Positions 11,975 through 25,774 of a stretch of 64,000 bases of DNA are shown piece by piece. The notes beneath the pieces were generated by a model. That model did no database searches. It was not told the origin of the DNA and was given only the letters and a program-made list of their open reading frames with translations. Every line of letters begins with the position of its first letter. Positions within the stretch are counted from its first letter, which is position 1. This DNA is from Palaemon carinicauda (lineage: Eukaryota > Arthropoda > Malacostraca > Decapoda > Palaemonidae), in NCBI RefSeq assembly GCF_036898095.1, contig NC_090768.1, positions 44,017,174 to 44,081,173 of the forward strand, read 5' to 3'. Position numbers and translations under genes: made by a program.

Positions 11975-12298
11975 TAAAGGTGTAGGGCGCTCATGAATGG
12001 CAGAGGCCAGGGACAATGACATTGCCCTATCAAGCAGGACAATGCCCTAGAGACTGACCATATATACATCTGATCAGCGCCCAAGTCCCCTCTCCACCCA
12101 AGCTAGGAATAAGGAGGGCCTGGCAATGGCTGCCCCTTGATTCAGCAGATAGACCTATAGGCTTCCCAAACCCCCCTATCTTTAGCTCACAGGGATGGTG
12201 ATGTTGCAAACCCTAGGAATAACTATCGTGTTGAGCGGGTCTCGAACCCCAATTCAGCAGATTGACAAGCAGGGACGATTCCAATAGGCTACCACAAG
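11975..12298 (-). repeat. tRNA-derived SINE, family 1, full-length copy
   Basis: Minus-strand copy. Its complement shows the tRNA-like head with GGTTCGAGACCCGC near 12245, then the standard body (AGCCATTGCCAGGC, GGGCGCTGATCAG, GGCAATGTCATTGTCCC) and the CATTCATGAGCGCCCT..TTTAA end. Confidence 0.7.
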
Positions 12299-12372
12299 AG
12301 TAATCTTAGTATTACTATTCTATATTGTAATACACGTGTGTTTCATACACGCTCATGTATTGTAATGCGGTT

Positions 12373-12423
<51 letters not shown>
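12373..12423. repeat. (TC)n microsatellite
   Basis: Pure TC run. Confidence 0.95.
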
Positions 12424-12426
<3 letters not shown>

Positions 12427-12589
12427 AATAGAAAAAACTGTTTAAGCTTGCCATTGCTTGTCTTATATTATTAAAGCTTTTATGCCATTGTTATCCTCAA
12501 CCGTTTGTATATAAGCTTGTGTCACGTTAATAAACCAGTCTTGTCCAGCCTATCTTTCTATCAAGACATAGCACCAGCCTACTATAATA

Positions 12590-12953
12590 TAAACCATTGT
12601 TCTCTAGACTTGGGTAGTGCCATAGCCTCTGTACCATAGTCTTCCACTGTCTTGGGGTAGAGATCTCTTGCTTGAGGGTACACTCGGGCACACTATTCTA
12701 TCTTATTTCTTTTTCTCTTGTTTTTTTTTACGTATTTATAGTTTATATATGAAATATCTAATTTAAATTTGTTACTGTTCTTAAAATATTTTATTTTAGT
12801 TGTTCATTACTTCTCTTTTAGTTTATTTCCTTATTTCTTTCTTCACTGGGGTATTTTTCCATGTTGGAGCCCTTGGGCTTATAGCATCTTGCTTTTCCAA
12901 CTAGGGTTGTAGATTAGCAAGTAACAACAACAACAACAACAACAACAACAATA

Positions 12954-13030
<77 letters not shown>
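12590..13030 (-). repeat. ATT-linked dispersed repeat, long minus-strand copy
   Basis: The body begins AACCATTGTTCTCTAGACTTG, passes through TCTTGGGGTAGAG, GAGGGTACACTCGGGCACAC and CTTGCTTTTCCAACTAGGGT, and is joined to (AAC)n(AAT)n up to 13030. With the 30.1-kb copy it defines the far end of the family. Confidence 0.8.
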
Positions 13031-13031
<1 letters not shown>

Positions 13032-13325
13032 TCTTTCAATACTGCTTGTAGTATTGGCCTTTCAAATAACTGACCCTCACCTCTGGCTTCTTTTACTTTT
13101 ACGACTTGCTTAAGTTACCTTAAGATGTTCTCAAACGTTTGGGCTGTTTCTCAGACTTAATAATGGTATGTCTCACATTAGATTGGCACATTTGTATTTG
13201 ATTATTTTTATTTCCTCTTATTGCATTCTGATGAGTTGGTTTCTTATGCATTTTATGCTTGGAAATTTGCATTAACGTCTTTCACCTTTACATAATTCAT
13301 ATTGTGGTTTCATAATATATGTAAT

Positions 13326-13672
<347 letters not shown>

Positions 13673-13994
13673 TCTGCACATTTAGACGTGTTTCTCATAT
13701 TCATATAAGCCATATATTGTACGCCTCTCTTTGTGGCTGAGTTGCTAAGTCAATGGAACCTCAATTTTTTGGGTCCGGGTTTGATTCCCCAACATATATA
13801 TACATATTAGGTGTGCACAATTTCATTATGGACAGCAAAGGAAAATAGTAACTACGAGTTATAGATAATTATTATTTATTCTTATTCATACAAACACCTG
13901 ATAATCTCGGGGTAAAAACTTACAATAATATTTTTCCATTTAAGGAAGTTATTAATAAAAAAAAAAATTGGATTGATATAAATAATTGAGATTA

Positions 13995-14225
13995 AAGTTT
14001 AAATTTTTTAGGTGTCTGGTTACATTTCGAGTATCATCAAAATAGATACTCACCAGAACGTCAGCCGTTACAAGCCCAATCCCCTCACTCTGGTGCCCAA
14101 CCACAGTAATGACCTCCCCAGTGAACAGCTTAAACTCAAGCTCCCGAGCGGGGATCGATCTGCTGCCATGCGAATGCAAGGCGAACAGGCTACAACTTTA
14201 CTAGCTATGAGTACAGAAACCTATA
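13995..14225 (-). repeat. tRNA-derived SINE, family 2
   Basis: On the minus strand: a tRNA-like head with CATTCGCATGGCAGCAGATC and a B-box-like GATCGATCCCCGC, then TTTAAGCTGTTCACTGGGGA, GTGGTTGGGCACC, GGCTGACGTTCTGGTGAGTA and CTATTTTGATGATAC. A second copy lies at 25.84 kb and a fragment at 38.34 kb. The short open frames on both strands are not genes. Confidence 0.65.
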
Positions 14226-14404
14226 CGCTTTTATTTGTTCTACTGAGGGAACCGAGAAGAGGAAATTTCTCTCGCATATGACTATGCTATAGTAAAGAAA
14301 TAAGAACACTTATTGGTGTAAATAGTATCACCTTCAGAGGTAAACTCCTTACTAACTAGAACATGTGACCTGGGAAAGGGTGCTAGTTTTAGAGATGAAG
14401 AGAA

Positions 14405-14890
<486 letters not shown>

Positions 14891-14899
14891 GCGCGTACT

Positions 14900-15500
14900 T
14901 AGAGCAGGCGTGCGAAAATTAGTTGCAGTGAATAAATAATAGCACAATGATATGTATATCATATCAAATAGGATTTTGCAATGATCTAATTAATATTAAA
15001 TTTGATTTGCATAAGTTAAAATGTTCTTGTTTTAGTGTAGTGAATAATATTTAGGTTGATAATAAATTTCTACTTCTCATTGAGATTGAATTAATCAATT
15101 CGAATTAAAGTTTTGTTTACTTTCATATCTTGGTAGCAATTTCATCTATTAATTTTTGTTTTGTATAATTTTTTTGCTTACCATTAAGATACCTCAAACT
15201 AATTGTTAACTATCTTCCATTTATGTTTACACATCTTTTTTTTTTTGCTCACCATAAAGAAAACATAAACTAAAATATGAATTATTTTCCATTCCTGTTT
15301 GGTTTCCTGTTTAATTAGTAATATTTATATGAACAGGTAAAGACTTTTCATTGGAAAATACGTTGTTGACACGGGTAAATAGTAAATAAAATACGCTTTT
15401 GAAAAATGGCAAATAATCCATTATCTTATCGGGAGCGTCTTGCAATACATGGTCTCTATCAATAGTTTATTAAGAATTTCATTGACTTAATGTCTAAACA
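14900..15500. other. AT-rich non-coding stretch
   Basis: No exon, tRNA or recognised repeat found; many poly-T and poly-A runs. Confidence 0.6.
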
Positions 15501-15504
15501 AGAG

Positions 15505-16164
15505 TAGGAGTTTTGAAGCTTCTTCGAGCAATTAATAAATATAAAGCCTCTCATCATAATGATAAATTATCCATCTTTATAAGAACATCCAGCAAAGATT
15601 ATCTTAATTAGTTTAAAGAGAGTGTGAGTGATTTCACTTCTTTACAATAGCAGTTGTTTGAGCTTCTTCGAGCAATTAATTAACATAAATACACTTAAAA
15701 AGATACGAAATATTAATCTGAAATTCGTAAAAATATACAGTACTGTTCTTAGCCGCATTTCAGTAAAATACTGGCGACCGTGATTTTGTCATATTTTATT
15801 ATTATATTTTACGGGTTGGTTAGCGTAATATCACCCCTATACGTCTATATATCCATTTTTAAAACGGTAAAACATCCTGGAATAAATGTTGCCAGACATT
15901 TGCCGTTTTTAATGCAAATTTTGAACAGTGTACGCTTCTTAAATTGATAAATTATATATCTTTATAAAAACAACCTGCAAAGATGATCTTAAATGAGTTT
16001 AAAGACAATGTGAATGATTTCACTTCTTAACAATAGCAGATGTTGAATCTTCTTCGAGCAATTAATTAATATAAATCCGCTTCTTGAAATGATAAATTAT
16101 CCATCTCTAAAAGAACATCCTGCAAAGATGATCTTGAATTAATCTAAAGAGAATATGACTGATT
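15505..16164. repeat. diverged duplications of the 3' end of the cuticle-like gene
   Basis: A block with landmarks CTTCTTCGAGCAATTAAT, GATAAATTATCCATCT, GAACATCCTGCAAAGATGAT and GATTTCACTTCTTAACA recurs (CTTCTTCGAG at about 15522, 15663 and 16051; the TTTCACTTCTT landmark at about 15633, 16018 and 16162). The last of these contains the reverse complement of the stop codon and final Lys codons of the gene ending at 16165, so the duplicated unit includes the end of that gene plus its 3' flank. Confidence 0.75.
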
Positions 16165-16461
16165 TCACTTCTTAACAGCAGCAGGAGCTGCCTGCTGAGC
16201 CAAACTGGAAGCAGCCACGAAATGCTGGAAGAAGTTTGCCGTCGCCTGAGCGACATCAGGCGTCAACCCTCCGAACTGATACCCCGGTGGGTAGGGCACG
16301 GGCGTCGATGCCAGGGCATTGAGGGGCGTGGCAGCCACTGCCACTGCGTTGGTCGTGGCTTCTGCGCCCACGGGGGTGGTTACGGGATCGTCTGGTGCCA
16401 AAAAGGACAGCTGGGCTAGGTAGTTATAAGCTGTCTGGAAGTTATCCCTGGCTTGCTGTAC
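16165..16461 (-). CDS. terminal exon, secreted cuticle-like protein
   Basis: Last coding exon (98 codons plus TGA) of a small protein gene. A TACCCTCAG acceptor precedes the first codon, and phase 0 joins it to the exon at 17489-17593. The peptide is Ala/Pro/Val-rich and holds the motif LTPDVAQATANFFQHF; a related motif, FTPEVQQARDNFQTAY, spans the exon junction. The TPxVxxAxxxFxxxF/Y pattern resembles the short TPEVxxAxxxH-type motifs of arthropod cuticle proteins, so extracellular matrix or cuticle is the likely destination. The protein ends in VKK. The exon is GC-rich against an AT-rich background, which supports coding. The assignment to cuticle proteins is by motif resemblance only; another secreted structural protein is possible. 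Confidence 0.7.
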   Translation of the reverse strand, partial: VQQARDNFQTAYNYLAQLSFLAPDDPVTTPVGAEATTNAVAVAATPLNALASTPVPYPPGYQFGGLTPDVAQATANFFQHFVAASSLAQQAAPAAVKK

Positions 16462-16699
16462 CTGAGGGTAATGAGATGGAAAATAAGTAGATACTCAAAA
16501 TATACTTAAAGTATACACATGACTGGAATGGATATTTTCCTAGTCTGTATATTTGAGCATTGTACTTTACAGGAGATGTGTTCAGCTCCACTTGTATGCA
16601 TGCAGTAGCCTACATACACATGTGTGTATATATATTTGCATATGTAAATAATTATGTATATATACGCACGTGTACACACTAATGTACACATATATATTA

Positions 16700-16867
<168 letters not shown>

Positions 16868-17029
16868 AAGGGAAGTGTGGATATTAAATATCAATGAAAG
16901 AGTTGAAGTTAGCGAGTTGAAATGTATGCTTAATATATGTTGAATAAGAATTATTAGCGAGGTGATAAGGGCAGAAATACATAGGGCGATTGGCAAATAG
17001 TTCTCTGTATATGGAAGTTGAAAGTTTTT

Positions 17030-17450
17030 ATTCCTCGTTTAAAACGTCATAAGAAATATGGTGAAAAAAATGTGTACAGAATGTTATAAAATATTTTTAT
17101 GAATCGGTTATTTGTCGTTCGTTTAAAACGTCATAAGAAATAATGTGAAAAAAAATGTATTGAGAATGTTAAATAATCTTTTTTTTTTATGAATCAAATT
17201 TATTTGTTCATCGTTTAAAACGTCATAAGAAATAATGTGAAAAGATATATCCAGAATGTTACGTGATCTTTTTTTTATTAATCAAATATATTTGTTCATC
17301 GTTTAAAACGTTATAAGAAATGTGAAAAAAAAAAAATGTATTCAGAACGTTATATAGCCAATTTGTATGAATAATAGTTATTTGTTCATCGTTTAAAACG
17401 TCATAAGAAATAATATGAAAAAATGTATCCAGAATGTTTTATAAGCATTT
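17030..17450. repeat. intronic tandem repeat of about 85 bp, five copies
   Basis: Each copy carries CGTTTAAAACGTCATAAGAA, ATGTGAAAAAA, CAGAATGTTATA and TTTTTATGAATC..TTTGTTCAT. Copies differ in homopolymer length. The array ends about 30 bp from the donor of the 17489-17593 exon. Confidence 0.85.
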
Positions 17451-17488
17451 TTTATGGAATTCGAACACGTGTCAATTGACCGACTTAC

Positions 17489-17593
17489 CTCCGGCGTAAA
17501 CCCTGGCACAAAGGGAACAGCTTGGACTGGAGCTGAACCTTGGACCTGGTTCCCTTGTTGGGGAGCCCCGGAGGCCACGCCCACCAGGCACAC
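17489..17593 (-). CDS. internal exon, secreted cuticle-like protein (end of signal peptide)
   Basis: A 35-codon exon with acceptor GAATCAG before GTG and donor GTAAGTCG after the last Glu codon, both phase 0. It opens with VCLVGVASGAPQQG, which looks like the hydrophobic core and cleavage site of a signal peptide whose start lies in an upstream exon. It then runs through a Gln/Pro/Val-rich stretch into PGFTPE, which completes a repeat motif with the next exon. A very short first exon carrying only the start of the signal peptide is usual for arthropod cuticle genes. I could not locate that exon upstream. The mature product would be about 125 residues. Confidence 0.68.
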
Positions 17594-17784
17594 CTGATTC
17601 GGGAGATGGAAAAGGGTCACGTGCGATTAGGGCATAAGCATATATGATTGATAGTTATTGTATTAGGTGGAAGTATGAAATTAGAAATCAGGAGTAGTTC
17701 TCGTATTTGGTAGAGCAATCAAATAAAATTAGAACGACTGACTGCCAGTTTTTAAGTAGATTACACTTGTCATTCTTCTTAAAT

Positions 17785-18095
17785 AAGGTTATACAATAAT
17801 TTAACATAAATTCTATGTACATTTCACGTCTCATTCTTGTTAGTTTATGTAATGCAAGAATTGACAGTAATTTGTATGTACATTTCACGTCTCATTCTTG
17901 TTAGTTTATGTAATGCAAGATTTGAGAGTAATTTGTATGTACATTTCACGTCTCATTCTGTTTCGTTTATGTAATGCAAGAATTGAACATAAATTCTTGT
18001 ACATTTCACGTCTCATTCTTGCTAGTTTATGTAATGCAAGAATTGACAGTAATTTGTATGTACATTTCACGTCTCATTCTTGTTAGTTAGAGTAA
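17785..18095. repeat. 61-bp tandem repeat, about five copies
   Basis: The unit contains GTACATTTCACGTCTCATTC, TTGTTAGTTTATGTAATGCA and AGAATTGACAGTAATTTGTA. The open frames across it are repeat artefacts. Confidence 0.9.
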
Positions 18096-18279
18096 TGGAA
18101 GCTTTATTGTATTTTGAAATGTGACAAAATTGGTAGGTGAAATAGGATACTTAATTTTGCTCTTCTGTAAAAATAAAATAACAGGTTAACGAAAAACAGA
18201 CCATAAAATTTCTCAGGGGAATTTTTTTTGGGTAAAATTAATGATTGTACATACGTTATGCAAAATACCTTATTATATA

Positions 18280-19135
<856 letters not shown>

Positions 19136-19139
19136 AATA

Positions 19140-19270
19140 CAGTAGTGTACGCAACACGTCAAAAATGACGGCTAAATATTTACATAGATATGCACACACA
19201 GATTCAACCCTTCTCATCCCTCCCCAGTGTAGTCAAACTTTTGGCAATGCCGATCAGCGTGACCGGAAAG

Positions 19271-19347
<77 letters not shown>

Positions 19348-19355
19348 CAAGGACT

Positions 19356-19418
<63 letters not shown>

Positions 19419-19534
19419 CACACAGTATATATAGCCAGACACTTGCTCTTAATTATATAGTGAGATGAGACATTGAATGTACCCTAAACTGCTTTCCCAT
19501 TTGTAATACGTTTGGCAATGCCGATCAGTGTGAT

Positions 19535-19621
<87 letters not shown>

Positions 19622-19660
19622 TGTATATATAGCCAGACACTTGCTCTTTATTATATAGTG
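19140..19660. repeat. TA-cored dispersed repeat, two successive copies
   Basis: Starts GTAGTGTACGCAACACGTCA, passes AATGACGGCTAAATATTTAC and GGCAATGCCGATCAGCGTGA, then TA tracts (19276-19342, 19359-19414), then ATATAGCCAGACACTTGCTC. The block from GGCAATGCCGATCAGTGTGA through TA (19537-19618) to AGCCAGACACTTGCTC is repeated at 19511-19655. It defines both ends of the family seen at 0.7 and 14.4 kb. Confidence 0.7.
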
Positions 19661-19867
19661 AGAAGGGACATTGAATATACCCTAAACTGCTTTTCCTTTT
19701 GTAATAGTTATTTTATATGCTGTCCAGATATTTCAGTATTAAATGTGCTAACATGCTTGAGAAAGCATAGAAAACTGTTTTCCATTTTTTTTTTTTTGTT
19801 AGTAATTTGTACTCGTTTTATTGCCTATACCAAGTAATTAAAGTCTGTTTACTTTTATTATTTTTAG

Positions 19868-19871
19868 CTCA

Positions 19872-19927
<56 letters not shown>

Positions 19928-20045
19928 GCTAAGCTACAACCCTAGTTGGAAAAGCAAGATGTTATTAGCCCAAGAGCTCCAACAGGGAAAATAGCCAAGT
20001 GAGGAAAGGAAATAAGGAAATGAATAAACTACAAGAGAAGTAGCT
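19868..20045 (+). repeat. ATT-linked dispersed repeat
   Basis: (ATT)n at 19873-19926 followed by GCTAAGCTACAACCCTAGTT and the usual body up to ACTACAAGAGAAGTA. Confidence 0.85.
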
Positions 20046-20059
20046 CTCATTTCACTGCT

Positions 20060-20310
20060 ACTCCTTTGCCTAGTCAAGTACAATCGGACACAGGAATTCT
20101 TGGCACACCTCGCTCTGGGGAAGTATACCCATTCACACCCTTACTGCGCTTGAGTAACTAAGCAGATAGTGCCAATGTATATCATGAGCTTTTAAATCAA
20201 TACTTTTCCATTCATCATCTCTTACTTCATGCTTCATAGTCCTCAGCCATGTAGGCCTGGGTCTTCTAATTCTTCCAGTGCTTTGTGGAGCACAGTTAAA
20301 AGTTTACACT
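20060..20310 (-). mobile_element. decayed LINE reverse-transcriptase C-terminal fragment
   Basis: One minus-strand frame reads STGRIRRPRPTWLRTMKHEV and continues for about 25 residues to near 20160. The RRPRPTWLRT block resembles the GRPRxTWLRT segment common near the end of jockey/RTE-type reverse transcriptases. Short, without a start or tail. Confidence 0.45.
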
Positions 20311-20621
20311 AGTAATAATAATAACAACGATATTCAAACTTATGGCTGATTACGTGAATTGGACATTTTGCTTGACCTTTGACCTTGATCTTCCAAAACT
20401 TTTAATCACTTCCATCTTTGTATATAAGTTAATCCTACACTTTTTATTACTCTACGATTAAAATTATGGTCAGGAAGCTGTTCACAAACAACACACGCAG
20501 TGGGTAAAACACAACCTCCTTCCAACTACGTTGGCGGAGGTAATAAGAATAATAATTAACTCACCCCAGCCGCGAGAATCCAACATAGATGAAACATTGC
20601 AGTAGAAGGAAATTGGACCAG

Positions 20622-20623
20622 CT

Positions 20624-20693
<70 letters not shown>
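20622..20693. repeat. (AGT)n microsatellite
   Basis: 24 units of AGT/GTA, the only tract of this trinucleotide in the window. Confidence 0.95.
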
Positions 20694-20907
20694 CTCCTGG
20701 ATACTTGCGAAGACGACCACCAAGTGTGGATAGTGTCTATCAATCAGGGATATTTATACCGTCATCCAGCCTTTGGGAGGGGGGGGGAGGCCTCGGAGGA
20801 AGGGGGAGGTCTTGGTCACTGGTGCCAGGTTGTTCTGCTCCGGCGCTTGGCTCAGTGAATTCCGGCAAAGAAAAGGAAGCATGATAGTTCACCTTGGTGT
20901 CATTGCT

Positions 20908-20910
<3 letters not shown>

Positions 20911-20979
<69 letters not shown>
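20911..20979. repeat. (GA)n microsatellite
   Basis: Pure GA run. Confidence 0.95.
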
Positions 20980-20981
<2 letters not shown>

Positions 20982-21106
20982 TTAAAGCATTGTTGGTTAT
21001 ACTTGAATTCACATAATATTTTAGCAGTTGCTATTTTCATTCCCGACTCATTGATGTGAAAAGGGACCTTGAATGTACATATATAGAAAAAATTATTATT
21101 ATTATT

Positions 21107-21359
<253 letters not shown>

Positions 21360-21558
21360 CTTAGTCCATACGAGAGCCATCTTATCAACAAGCGAATCCA
21401 ATAATCATTTTAAATTTATATTATGTAACCAAACTCACATTTATACAAAACCTATGTAGAAGGAGGAAAAAAAAAAGTTATGAGATTTACCAGACCAACG
21501 AACCACTGCTAAAACGTATGGCCAAAATTCCACACAATTTCAGTACGTACTTACACAC

Positions 21559-21601
<43 letters not shown>

Positions 21602-21605
21602 ATGT
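21559..21605. repeat. (GT)n microsatellite
   Basis: GT run of about 20 units. Confidence 0.92.
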
Positions 21606-21944
21606 GTGTACTTTTACGCACGAGCGTGTGCCAGTCTCTTTCGGCAAAAAAAAAAAAATAAAAATAAATAAAAAAATAAAATACTGCTTCTTGGAACAAG
21701 AGAAATTCTTGAATTAACATTTTTTTAACCACTTTCTTTTTTCCAAGTGTTTCTTGTGGTATGGAATTTAACCTTGATTTATAACGACCGTCCTTAGCTA
21801 GAAAAGGTTATTCAATAGGACACTATTATTGTTTTCAGATATTTTTTTTAATCATCCAGTACTCCAGTTTATTTTTTCAATAATCTATTGTATATCTGAT
21901 AACTCAACCACAAAGTTTGGCCATGGTCTGTTGAAACACATTAG

Positions 21945-23135
21945 TTAACTTCAATTAAAACACTCTTAGTTTAAATTCAAGTTAAATTCAATCTTAAAAA
22001 CCCCTTAGTTTAAACTTTACTTAAGCTTTGAAAACACCTTTAGTTTAAATTCAAGTTAAATTCAATTAAAAAACCCTTCGTTTAAATTCAAGTTAAACTA
22101 TAAAAACACCTTTAGTTTAAATTCAAGCTAAATTCAATTAAAAACCTTTCGTTTAAATTTAAGTTAAATTCAATTAAAACAACTTTAGTTTAAATTCTAG
22201 TTACAATTCAAGTTGAATTCAATTAAAACAACCTTAGTTTAAATTCAAGTTATAATTCAAGTTAAAATCAATTAGAAAACCCTTAGTTTAAATTCTAGTT
22301 AAACTATGAAAACACCTTTAGTTTAAATTAAAGTTAAATTCAATTAAAAACCCTTCGTTTAAATTAAAGTTAAACTATTAAAACATCTTTAGTTTAAATT
22401 CAAGTTATAATTCAAGTTAAATTCAAGTTATAATTCAAGTTAAATTCAGTTAAAATATCCTTAGTTTAAATTCAAGTTAAACTATTAAAACATCTTTAGT
22501 TTAAATTCAAGTTTAATTCAAATTAAATTCAATTAAAACACCTTTTGATTAAATTCAAGTTAACCTAAAACACCTTTAGTTTAAATTTAAGTTATAATTC
22601 AATTTAAATTCAATTAAAACACCTGTCGTTTGAATTCAAGTTAAATTCTATTAAAAGACCTTTCGTTTAAATTGAAGTTATAATTCAAATTAAATTCAAT
22701 TAAAACGCCCTCAGTTTAAATTAAAGTTAAACTATTAAAACACGTTTAGTTTAAATTCAAGTTAAATTCAATCAAAAACCCTTCGTTTAAATTCAAGTTA
22801 AACTATTAATACGCTTTGTTTAAACTCAAGTCATAATGCAAATTAAATTCAATTAAAACTCCCTTCATTTAAATTAAAGTTGAACTAATAAAACACATTT
22901 AGTTTAAATTCAAGTTAAAATTCAAATTAAATTCAATTAAAACACCCTTCGATTAAATTCAAGTTAAACTGTTAAAACACATTTAGTTTAAATTTAAGTT
23001 ATAATTCAAGTTGAATTCAATTAAAACACCCTTCGTTTGAATTCAAATTAAACGACTAAAATACCGTTAGTTTAAATTCAATTTATAATCCAAATTAAAT
23101 TCAGTTGAAATACCCCTTAGTTGAAATTCAAGTAC
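21945..23135. repeat. AT-rich tandem array of 30-60 bp units
   Basis: Repeats of TTTAGTTTAAATTCAAGTTA, (TAATTCAAGTTA)0-2, AATTCAATTAAAACACC in variable combinations, roughly 30 units. Modules expand and contract independently, so the period is irregular. Each unit is near-palindromic (TTTAAATT/AATTCAA..TTGAATT). No ORF. Confidence 0.88.
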
Positions 23136-23154
23136 ACCTGCCTGGCTATCTGTC

Positions 23155-23262
23155 TAAAGGTTTAAAGGTATCTCATGAATGACAGAGGCAAGGGACAATG
23201 AAAAGTAGCTAGTTTTATTTATCACTTTGCCTCCTTCTGGACTCGAACCTGGGTCCTCTTTA
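23155..23262 (-). repeat. SINE family 1 fragment with internal deletion
   Basis: AGGTTTAAAGG.. CATGAATGACAGAGGCAAGG matches the 3' end of SINE family 1 on the minus strand, and CTGGACTCGAACCTGGGTCC resembles the box-B end. The body between is missing or replaced. Confidence 0.5.
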
Positions 23263-23334
23263 TTAAAATGGAAAATGTCATATCACGGACACAGACATTA
23301 TATAGTTTATGTGTGTATACGACCCATTAATAAT

Positions 23335-23482
23335 AACTGCTAAACACACACACACACACACACACAGATTCAACCCTTTCTGTCCCCTCCCCCATATCTA
23401 ACTACCACACGGCAGTTTGGGCAATTTGCGGGAGATTCTCGTTTCAGGGTGGTTGCCGCTCAGCGTGACAAGATACATATAC

Positions 23483-23532
<50 letters not shown>
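23335..23532. repeat. (CA)n, TA-cored repeat fragment and (TA)n
   Basis: A CA run at 23344-23366 is followed by GATTCAACCCTTTCTGTCCC and GCCGCTCAGCGTGACAAGAT, which match the copy at 19.2 kb, then (TA)n at 23486-23532. Confidence 0.6.
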
Positions 23533-23537
<5 letters not shown>

Positions 23538-23667
23538 ATTATTATTATTACTTACTAAGCTACAACCCTAGTTGGAAAAGCAGTATGCTATAAGCCCAGG
23601 GGCTCCAACAGGGAAAATAGCTCAGTGCGGAAAGGAAAAAAGGAAAATAAAATATTCTAAGAAGAGT

Positions 23668-23680
<13 letters not shown>
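23533..23680 (+). repeat. ATT-linked dispersed repeat, truncated
   Basis: A short ATT tract then GCTACAACCCTAGTTGGAAA and body; the far end runs directly into a TA tract. Confidence 0.8.
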
Positions 23681-23938
<258 letters not shown>

Positions 23939-24156
23939 CATGTGAAAACATTTCCGCGGTCACTGCACTTTGTAACCATCCTTGCATTGTTGTGGTCTGG
24001 GGGTTAATCGATAACAAAAAATCACTTTTCTAATTGATAAAGGTCAATGATTTTTGAGGAACAAAGGCCAATTGTCAATTAGTCAAGAGTCTCGCATTCT
24101 TAAGAAGGCTTCCTTTCACCGGTTGAAATAGGTCAAGTACAACGCAAAGATTCATT

Positions 24157-25730
24157 TCGTGTGTCCCATTATTTGGTTTCTGTCTGGTCTGTCCTACTGT
24201 TTACTTTCTGTCTAGTCAGTTCGACTATTTACTTTCTGCCTTGTCTGTCCCAGTATTTATTTTCTCTCTGGTCTGTCCCACTGTTTACTTTCTGCCTGGT
24301 CTGTCCAACTACTGTATTTACTTTCTGCCTAGTCTGTCCCACTTTCTACTTTCTGTCTGGTCTGTCCTACTGTTTGCTTTCTGCCTAGTCTGTCCAACTT
24401 TCTACTTTCTGTCTGGTTTGTCCCACCATTTACTTTTTGTCTGGTCTGTCCCACCATTTACTTTTTGTCTGGTCTGCCCAACTATTTATTTTCTGTCTGG
24501 TCTGTCCCAGTATTTTTTCCTGTCTGGTCTGTCCCATTATTTGCTTTCTATCTGGTTTGTCCCACTATTTATATCCTGTCTGGTCTGTCCTACTATTTGT
24601 TTTCTGTCTGGTCTGTTCCACTATTTACTTTCTGTCTGGTCTGTCCCACTATTTACTTTCTTTCTGGTCTGTCCCACTATTTGCTTTCTTTCTGGGCTCT
24701 CCCACTGTTTACTTTCTGTATGGTGTCTCGCTATTTGCTTTCTGTCTTGTCTGTCCTACTATTTACTTTCTGTCAGGTCTGTCCCACTATTTACTTTCTG
24801 ACAGGTCTGTCCCACTATTTACTTTGTCTGGTCTTTCCCACTGTTTACTTTCTTTCTGGTCTTTCCCACTGTTTACTTTCTTTCTGGTCTGTCCCACTAT
24901 TTACTTTGTCTGGTTTGTCCCACTATTTTCTTTCTTTCTATTCTGTCCCACTATTTACTTTATTTCTGGTTTGTCCCTCTTTACTTTCTTTCTGGTCTGT
25001 CCCACTATTTACCTTATGTCCCACTATTTACTTCATTTCTGGTTTGTCCCAGTATTTAATTTCTTTCTGGTCTGTCCCAGTATTTACTTTATTTCTATTC
25101 TGTCCCACTATACACTTTATGTCCCACTATTTACTTTATTTCTGCTTTGTCCCTCTTTACTTTCTTTCTGGTCTATCCCAGTATTTACTTTATGTCTGAT
25201 TTGTCCCACTATTTACTTTATGTCCCACTATTTACTTTCTTTCTATTCTGTCCCACTATTTACTTTATTTCTGGTTTGTCCCTCTTTACTTTCTTTCTGG
25301 TCTGTCCCAGCATTTACTTTGTCTGATTTGTCCCACTATTTACTTTCCTTCTATTCTGTCCCACTATTTACTTTATGCCCCACTATTTACTATATTTCTG
25401 GTTTGTCCCACTATTTAATTTCTTTCTGGTCTGTCCCAATATTTACTTTATGCCTGGTTTGTCCCTCTTTACTTTCTTTCTGGTCTGTCCCACTATTTAC
25501 TTTATGCCCCACTATTTACTTTATTTCTGGTTTGTCCCACTATTTACTTTCTTTCTGGTCTGTCCCACTATATACTTCATGTCTGGTTTGTCCCAGTATT
25601 TACTTTATTTCTGGGCTGTCCCGCTATTTGCTTTCTGTTTGGTTTGTTCCACTATTCATTTTATGTCTGGTCTGTCCCACTATTTACTTTGTCTGGTCTG
25701 TCCCACTATTTACTTCCTGTCTGGTCTATA
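24157..25730. repeat. 28-bp minisatellite, about 56 units
   Basis: The unit is close to CTGTCCCACTATTTACTTTC plus TGTCTGGT. Units of 26-28 bp and dropped half-units (TTTATGTCCCACTATTTAC) are common in the right half. Because 28 is not a multiple of three and the unit lacks stop codons, all three plus frames stay open over long distances and give the same peptide repeat. That explains the apparent 518-, 244- and 186-codon ORFs. No evidence of coding. Confidence 0.95.
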
Positions 25731-25774
25731 AATGCTGTGAGGGTTATCCACTTCACAATTTCTTAAATATCAAA

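Noticed and set aside
13952..14281. Overlapping short ORFs on both strands with similarity to 25.9 kb
   Set aside because: Similarity is due to SINE family 2, a non-coding tRNA-derived repeat.
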